Shown here piece after piece: positions 4,926 through 9,209 of a stretch of DNA of 9,209 nucleotides. The notes beneath the pieces were generated by a model. The model had not been told where the DNA came from, made no database searches, and saw nothing but the letters and a program-made list of their open reading frames with translations. Both the position numbers and the translations under genes were made by a program. The first letter of the stretch is position 1. Each line of letters begins with the position of its first letter. Origin of the DNA: CAZZCP01 sp964653235 (lineage in GTDB: Bacteria > Bdellovibrionota > Bdellovibrionia > Bdellovibrionales > UBA840); the NCBI GenBank assembly GCA_964653235.1, contig CAZZCP010000084.1, positions 1 to 9,209 on the forward strand, given 5' to 3'.

Positions 4926-6989
4926 ATGAGAAAAAAGCAGTCGATAAGGTATAAATTTTTAGCAGTTACCACTTTGCTCTTAGCAATTTGTGTCAGTGTC
5001 TATCTCTTGATAGCTATAAAGGTCTTTGAACGCGATAAAACTGAATTGGTTTTTGACTACCAGATGGGATCCGTAAAGGCCCAAACCGCTGAACTAGAAG
5101 AGCTTTTTGCGAAAGTCAAAGATCGCATCAAACTGATCGCTTACCTAAACGCAAAAGAAGATAAAAATAACAAAAAATTTATTCAAGACCTATTGTCTGA
5201 GGACTCCGATCTCATCTATATCGCGAAGAGCTATCGTTATCAAAAAATTGATGAAGCTCTCTATGAAGATAAAAACTTTATAAATACCTATTCTTTAAAA
5301 GAAGACTTCTTTCAGCAAAAGCAGTATCAAGAGTCTGTTCCATTTCAGAAAATACAAAAAAAAGGTGAATCGATTTGGTCTTTAGAGAACAAAGATTTAC
5401 CACAAATATTGGCTTATGGAAAAAGCATTGTAGAAGAAAATAATTATGGAGTAGCTCAGAGACAATATGTTTTGATTGCCTACATAAGCCTTGAAAAAAT
5501 ATTAAAAAAATCACGAGAAAATAGATTGAACGAAGTTTTCATATCAACGCAAGCAGCGCAAAAAGAAAGTCCTGCTCAACAAAAGCTTTATCAACTGGCG
5601 CAAAAACAAACACTCAATCTTGGCGTCTTTGAGTTTGAGTCGGAGCAGGAGAGCTACTTGGGCGCCTATAGCAAGGCTCTGCAAGGTGAGATTTTTATTG
5701 GTTCGATTACGCCTAAAAAGCAAGTCTTTTCTGTTGTACAAAGACTGATCTATCGAAGTCTGATTTTTGCCTCTATTGTTTTCACTTTGGCATTTCTATT
5801 TGCGATCTTTTTTTCAAGATCTCTAACTCGTCCTATTGAGACTTTAGCGAAAGGAATGAATAAAGTATCTAAGGGAGATCTAGATACACAAATAATCGTA
5901 AAGTCCAATGATGAAATTTCTGGTCTTGCTAATCACTTTAATCAAATGATTCGTGACCTCAAAGTTTCTCGTATGCGTCTTGAAGAAACCAATCGCAATC
6001 TAGAACACAAAGTAAAAGAGCGAACGCGAGAGCTTGAAGAGCAAAATATTGCAGTTAAAGAAGCTCAAGAAGCTCTGTTGAGAACCACTCGATTGGCAGC
6101 AGTCGGTGAAGTAGCCGGACAAACGGCACATGAAGTTCTCAATCCGTTAACAGTAATGATGACTCGAATGCAGAACCTAAAGAAAAAACTCATGGGCGAA
6201 AAATCGACAGAATTGCAACTTCTGCAAGACATACGCACTGCCTGGATCGAAGATGTAAATAAAGGTGGCTTTGATCAATTGATACAAAATTGGCAACAAG
6301 GCTCGCCGATCAATCCTTCACAAAATCTATGGCAAGAAGATATTGAAAGCATCAAAAGTATTGAAGATCGTTTATCTAAAGAAAAAGAAAATCTTTTAAA
6401 AGAAACAGATTTTCTTTTAAAAGAAGGCTCTCGCATTAATAAAATAGTACAGTCGATGAGAACTCTTAGCGTACTTAAAATTGATACCAAAGAATATGAT
6501 CTTTATGAACTTCTTTATGAGGCCAAGAAAGTAATGGCCGATTTGGCATCAAAGATAGAAACTGAAATCAAAATCGAATCATTTTCTAAAGATTTTAAGG
6601 TTTATGTTGATGAAGATGAGTTTCTTCAAATCATGGTCAATCTTATCCGCAATTCTCTTCAATCGATTGGTGAAAAGAGAGAAGAGAACATAGACTCCCC
6701 TCCCCCTGGTCTAATTCGGATTGAAGTTCAAGAAACGGATGAAACCTATGAAATTTATTTGCATGATAACGGAAAAGGTATCGAAGCAGAAAATCTGCCT
6801 AAACTCTTTGAAACCCAATTTACGACAAAAGATAAAACCACAGGCACTGGTCTTGGATTAAGTATTAGCCGACGCTTGATACGGAGTTTTGGTGGAGACG
6901 TTGATCTACATGAGAGCGTCTATGGAAAAGGTGCATGCTTTGTTCTACGTCTGCCAAAAAGACATGAAAAACTAAAGGAGACCTCATGA
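4926..6989 (+). CDS. Membrane-bound HAMP sensor histidine kinase
   Basis: This 687-residue kinase autophosphorylates on His in response to an extracytoplasmic signal. TM1 is at ~11-32, a ~245-residue periplasmic sensor without a recognised domain follows, and TM2 is at ~279-296. HAMP begins at the SRSLTRPIETLAKGM motif (~297-350), followed by a charged coiled coil (345-390). The H-box GQTAHEVLNPLT has phospho-acceptor His402. The ATPase domain is complete: N-box NLIRNSLQ (Asn572, Asn576), G1 DNGKG (614-618), F-box LFETQFTTK (627-635) and G2 GTGLGLS (640-646). Unusually, ~65-70 residues rich in Trp, Gln and acidic residues (about 422-490) separate the two helices of the dimerisation domain. 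No receiver domain is attached. ATG 4926 is preferred over ATG 4920 because the GGGAT at 4914-4918 is then seven bases away. The stop overlaps the next ATG by four bases (ATGA), so the two kinases are translationally coupled. Confidence 0.93.
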   Translation: MRKKQSIRYKFLAVTTLLLAICVSVYLLIAIKVFERDKTELVFDYQMGSVKAQTAELEELFAKVKDRIKLIAYLNAKEDKNNKKFIQDLLSEDSDLIYIAKSYRYQKIDEALYEDKNFINTYSLKEDFFQQKQYQESVPFQKIQKKGESIWSLENKDLPQILAYGKSIVEENNYGVAQRQYVLIAYISLEKILKKSRENRLNEVFISTQAAQKESPAQQKLYQLAQKQTLNLGVFEFESEQESYLGAYSKALQGEIFIGSITPKKQVFSVVQRLIYRSLIFASIVFTLAFLFAIFFSRSLTRPIETLAKGMNKVSKGDLDTQIIVKSNDEISGLANHFNQMIRDLKVSRMRLEETNRNLEHKVKERTRELEEQNIAVKEAQEALLRTTRLAAVGEVAGQTAHEVLNPLTVMMTRMQNLKKKLMGEKSTELQLLQDIRTAWIEDVNKGGFDQLIQNWQQGSPINPSQNLWQEDIESIKSIEDRLSKEKENLLKETDFLLKEGSRINKIVQSMRTLSVLKIDTKEYDLYELLYEAKKVMADLASKIETEIKIESFSKDFKVYVDEDEFLQIMVNLIRNSLQSIGEKREENIDSPPPGLIRIEVQETDETYEIYLHDNGKGIEAENLPKLFETQFTTKDKTTGTGLGLSISRRLIRSFGGDVDLHESVYGKGACFVLRLPKRHEKLKETS

Positions 6990-8668
6990 GTGCTGCAAAA
7001 AAACTTAAAGAAGAACTCTCAAGTCTGCAAAAACCGGTTTGGAACAACCGAGTCTTGATTGTTGAAGATGAGCCAGAAATTGGTAACTCCTATCGAGAAA
7101 TTCTTAGCCAACAAGAACATCCTGTTGCTGAAATCAAATCCTCTCGCTCCTCTCGCCAGCAAAATTTAGAAGCTCCAAAGCAAACCAATCATTTTCACTT
7201 TGATATCACAGTATGTAGTTCTACGGTTGAAGCTTTAAAAGTGGCAAGACTTGCCATAGAAGAAGGACGCCCTTTTGCGATGGGCTTTTTTGATGTTGTT
7301 CTTGGACCAGGAATGGATGGTATTGAACTTGTCAGAGAACTGCATAAACTGGATCCACAGCTTTATGCCGTTTTTGTTACCGCCTATCATGACCGGAGCA
7401 TTCACTCGATTCACGAGCTACTTGGAAAAGACCAAGTTTATAAGTGGGACTATCTCAATAAACCCTTTACTGAAGGTGAAATTGTTCAAAAGGCAAGAAA
7501 CTTTGTCGCTATGTGGAATATGCAACGAGAGAATGCTTACAGTGCTAAGCAGTTAGCGAGCCTGCAAGAAACTCTTCGAGAAGGTGAAAGACTCTCTGCA
7601 ATTGCTGCGGTTGCAAGAGGTGTCACACATGAATTCGGTAATATACTCTTGCAAATTATGGGTAAGGCAGACATTTCTCGCAAAAAAGAGAAAGAAGAAA
7701 TGCAAGATGCTCTGGAGAAAATAATTGGCGCAAGCCAAAGAGCCACTGAAATTCTCAATCGCTTTAAAAATCTCTCTCAACCTAGTGCCTATTACTCAAA
7801 CAAAGAAGCCGTTCGAATTGATAAGATCATCAAAGAAGCTCTCGATTTAATGGAGCACCAGATTCGTATATCGCAAACTAAAGTCGTCATGAATAAGTTG
7901 GATACTGTTACTGCATGCGTTCACCCCACATCTTTACTTCAAGTGATTATCAATCTTACCATCAATGCAATATACGCAATGAAAGGTTCAGGCCAGATCG
8001 ACTTCAGTCTTAGCGATAAAGAAGAAAAATTTGAACTACTGATTCGAGATTACGGCCCAGGGATTGATGAAAATCTTATTAACAAAGTAACTGAGGCTTT
8101 TTTTACCACAAAAGGTACTGAGGGAACAGGCCTAGGACTCGCCATCTGCAAAGGGAAAGTTGAAATTGAACATATGGGGCATTTTGAACTCAAAACACAA
8201 AAGGACTTGAGGTACGCATCTCAATACCCAAGAAAGCTTTGGAGGACGAAAGTGGAGGCTAATTACTTTATAAAGATATTGGTGGTTGATGATGATTCTT
8301 TGGTGCTTGAAGTATTAGAAGGCTACCTTAGAAATATTGGCTTTCGAAATATTACGGTCATGAGCTCGGCAAGCAATGCTTTAAAGTTAGTGCAAGATCC
8401 AAAACGTTTTGACTATGATTTGGTTCTCTCTGATTGGGAAATGCCCAATGTTAAGGGTCTTCAGATTCTGCAGGCTCTACGCTCTCGGCACACTCGAGCA
8501 GATACAAAATTTATAATGATTACCTCACAACAGTCTATCGAGAGAACCAAGATTACGAAAGCAGCTTGGTGGAAGGTCGATGCCTATATTGTGAAGCCTT
8601 TTTTTGAACAAACATTAAAAGAAAAGATTTTTCATTTGATGGGATGGCAAATTGAGAAATCTGCTTAA
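6986..8668 (+). CDS. Cytoplasmic REC-histidine kinase; as sequenced reads through into a downstream receiver
   Basis: Translation starts at ATG 6986, five bases after AAGGAG (6975-6980). As written, the frame runs 560 codons with order REC-HisKA-HATPase-REC and no membrane segment. REC1 (~21-176) has acidic Glu27/Asp28, phospho-acceptor Asp103 in FFDVVLGPGMDG, Thr132 and Lys159. A ~25-residue Ser/Arg/Gln-rich stretch (about 45-71) is inserted after its first helix. The kinase has His215 in the H-box GVTHEFGN, Asn323/Asn327 in NLTINAI, G1 DYGPGI (355-360), F-box FFTTK (372-376) and G2 GTGLGLAI (380-387). After LKTQ (~398) homology stops abruptly. The expected C-terminus resumes in the -1 frame and ends at TAA 8260-8262. 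One lost A in the run at 8199-8202 would explain this, so the real kinase is probably 425 residues (6986-8262) and the last ~138 codons are a separate receiver gene. REC1 may accept phosphate from the upstream membrane kinase (inference). Confidence 0.88.
   Translation: MSAAKKLKEELSSLQKPVWNNRVLIVEDEPEIGNSYREILSQQEHPVAEIKSSRSSRQQNLEAPKQTNHFHFDITVCSSTVEALKVARLAIEEGRPFAMGFFDVVLGPGMDGIELVRELHKLDPQLYAVFVTAYHDRSIHSIHELLGKDQVYKWDYLNKPFTEGEIVQKARNFVAMWNMQRENAYSAKQLASLQETLREGERLSAIAAVARGVTHEFGNILLQIMGKADISRKKEKEEMQDALEKIIGASQRATEILNRFKNLSQPSAYYSNKEAVRIDKIIKEALDLMEHQIRISQTKVVMNKLDTVTACVHPTSLLQVIINLTINAIYAMKGSGQIDFSLSDKEEKFELLIRDYGPGIDENLINKVTEAFFTTKGTEGTGLGLAICKGKVEIEHMGHFELKTQKDLRYASQYPRKLWRTKVEANYFIKILVVDDDSLVLEVLEGYLRNIGFRNITVMSSASNALKLVQDPKRFDYDLVLSDWEMPNVKGLQILQALRSRHTRADTKFIMITSQQSIERTKITKAAWWKVDAYIVKPFFEQTLKEKIFHLMGWQIEKSA
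8198..8262 (+). other. Probable single-base deletion; displaced C-terminus of the REC-kinase
   Basis: In the main frame this stretch reads QKDLRYASQYPRKLW, which resembles nothing in histidine kinases. One frame back, from 8200, it reads KGLEVRISIPKKALEDESGG and then TAA at 8260-8262. This is the typical closing strand and short tail of a HATPase domain (Gly-Leu, Val-Arg-Ile, Ile-Pro). A fifth A in the run at 8199-8202 would give the smooth join LKTQKGLEVRISIP. Homopolymer length errors are common in draft sequence, but a real mutation is also possible. Confidence 0.8.
8252..8668 (+). CDS. Stand-alone CheY-like response regulator (receiver only)
   Basis: A GTG at 8252 lies five bases after a perfect GGAGGA (8241-8246), giving a 138-residue single-domain receiver. 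Its features are complete: Asp13-Asp14-Asp15 in ILVVDDDS, phospho-acceptor Asp61 in LSDWEMPNVKGLQIL, Thr91 in MITSQQS, and Lys115 in DAYIVKPFF. The SDWEMPN and YIVKPF motifs are close to those of CheY. No output domain follows, so it should act by protein-protein contact or as a phosphorelay intermediate. The start overlaps the restored end of the REC-kinase (TAA 8260-8262) by 11 bases. In the sequence as given it lies in the same frame as the kinase and therefore appears fused to it. The likely phosphodonor is the REC-kinase or the membrane kinase (inference from gene order). Confidence 0.8.
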   Translation: MEANYFIKILVVDDDSLVLEVLEGYLRNIGFRNITVMSSASNALKLVQDPKRFDYDLVLSDWEMPNVKGLQILQALRSRHTRADTKFIMITSQQSIERTKITKAAWWKVDAYIVKPFFEQTLKEKIFHLMGWQIEKSA

Positions 8669-9209
8669 AATTCTTTTATTCCTACCTATATTTACCAATG
8701 CACAAAGTTTCAGCTTTGATTTTAGTAATCTTGAGTCCAAATCATCGAGTTCTGTAGTATGGAATCTTGTAACTGAAAAACTACATCCTCCAGTCGAAGT
8801 GAAGGATTGGGATGCAGGTATTTGTAGTCCCCCTTGCTCGACAACGGCTCTGAATATCGGAACCGGTGAAGACGGCGCTTTGAACTCAAGCAGCTATGCA
8901 AATTTTGGTAGCTTTGATGGCACTACTTTACAAATTGATACCGACACTCAAAATGATTTTCATTTTACGCAGTTTCGTCTCGATTCTGGCATTCGCATTG
9001 TCGCTACAGGATCGAGGCCTTTGATCATTCGAGTGCAGGGAGATCTTGAAATTGCAGGTGATATTCATTGTGATGGTGAAGATGGTCAGGATATTAGCTC
9101 AGATCCAAACACTCAATCTTTAGGAGGCAGTGGTCATTGCGGCGGTGGCGATGGTGGTAATGGCGGAAGCATTGCAAGCCCCGCTCAAGATGGAAGCTCA
9201 ACTGCGATA
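8652..9209 (+). CDS. Secreted glycine-rich surface protein, partial at right edge
   Basis: This gene starts at TTG 8652, the only possible start after the in-frame TGA at 8637-8639. It overlaps the end of the receiver gene by 17 bases, and a weak purine-rich site (GGGATGG, 8641-8647) precedes it. The product opens with a good signal peptide (basic Arg-Asn, hydrophobic LLKILLFLPIF, cleavage after Thr-Asn-Ala). The mature part is rich in Ser, Asp and Thr, with a short Cys pair (CSPPC). It then has short beta-strand-like units such as LIIRVQGDLEIAGDIHCDG, and finally a Gly-rich run (GGSGHCGGGDGGNGGS). The frame is open to the last base (186 codons seen). This layout recalls large glycine-rich or beta-helical surface proteins of deltaproteobacteria-like bacteria. 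Function is unknown. The overlap suggests translation coupled to the receiver gene, so the signalling genes and this surface protein are likely expressed together. Confidence 0.75.
   Translation, partial: MRNLLKILLFLPIFTNAQSFSFDFSNLESKSSSSVVWNLVTEKLHPPVEVKDWDAGICSPPCSTTALNIGTGEDGALNSSSYANFGSFDGTTLQIDTDTQNDFHFTQFRLDSGIRIVATGSRPLIIRVQGDLEIAGDIHCDGEDGQDISSDPNTQSLGGSGHCGGGDGGNGGSIASPAQDGSSTAI

Noticed and set aside
6386..6424. Short direct repeat TTTTAAAAGAA in the kinase gene
   Set aside because: It falls on two Leu-Lys-Glu rich helix turns of the coding sequence and is explained by amino-acid and codon usage.
7537..7780. Two overlapping minus-strand open frames inside the REC-kinase gene
   Set aside because: They are antisense to the H-box region, have no domain features, and arise from the codon bias of the true gene.
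8195..8206. Programmed -1 frameshift producing both the short kinase and the kinase-receiver fusion
   Set aside because: The local heptamer is A CAA AAG, which does not fit the X XXY YYZ slippery pattern, and the receiver has its own start and Shine-Dalgarno. A missing A is simpler.

Overview
The window is AT-rich chromosomal DNA from a Gram-negative bacterium. It encodes a lipoprotein with an LTAC lipobox and several Sec-type signal peptides. The extracellular PA14/FN3 domains, the glycine-rich secreted protein and the style of the REC-kinase pair recall Bdellovibrionota/Oligoflexia and other former deltaproteobacteria. That placement is an inference from protein style, not a database match. 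A run of ten Ns marks an unfinished draft assembly.

Left part (1-785). A RelE/HigB (Gp49-like) toxin reading frame lies on the minus strand and runs off the left edge. An in-frame TAA breaks it after 31 codons. A perfect 22-bp palindrome sits between its likely -35 and -10 boxes and looks like a toxin-antitoxin operator. The next ~430 bases hold no recognisable gene, only two inverted repeats.

Middle part (786-3498). All genes here are on the plus strand. The first is a secreted protein with an NlpC/P60-like C-terminal half; a strong ribosome-binding site and the signal peptide point to an ATT start. The second is a small secreted protein of unknown function, interrupted by the N gap. The third is a cytoplasmic DUF72 (YecE-like) protein.

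Right part (3704-9209). A PA14 + FN3 lipoprotein is followed by a tightly packed signalling cluster. The cluster has a two-TM HAMP sensor histidine kinase, then (4-bp overlap) a cytoplasmic REC-histidine kinase, then a CheY-like receiver, then (17-bp overlap) a secreted glycine-rich protein open at the right edge. As written, the second kinase and the receiver form one 560-codon frame. The kinase's normal C-terminus and stop codon are present in the -1 frame, and the receiver has its own GTG start with a perfect Shine-Dalgarno, so the 'hybrid kinase' is most likely two overlapping genes joined by loss of one A in an A-run.

Working model (inference): the membrane kinase and the REC-kinase form a multi-step phosphorelay that ends at the stand-alone receiver and may control envelope or surface functions, since lipoprotein and glycine-rich surface-protein genes flank them. 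No mobile element, tRNA, rRNA or CRISPR array was seen.
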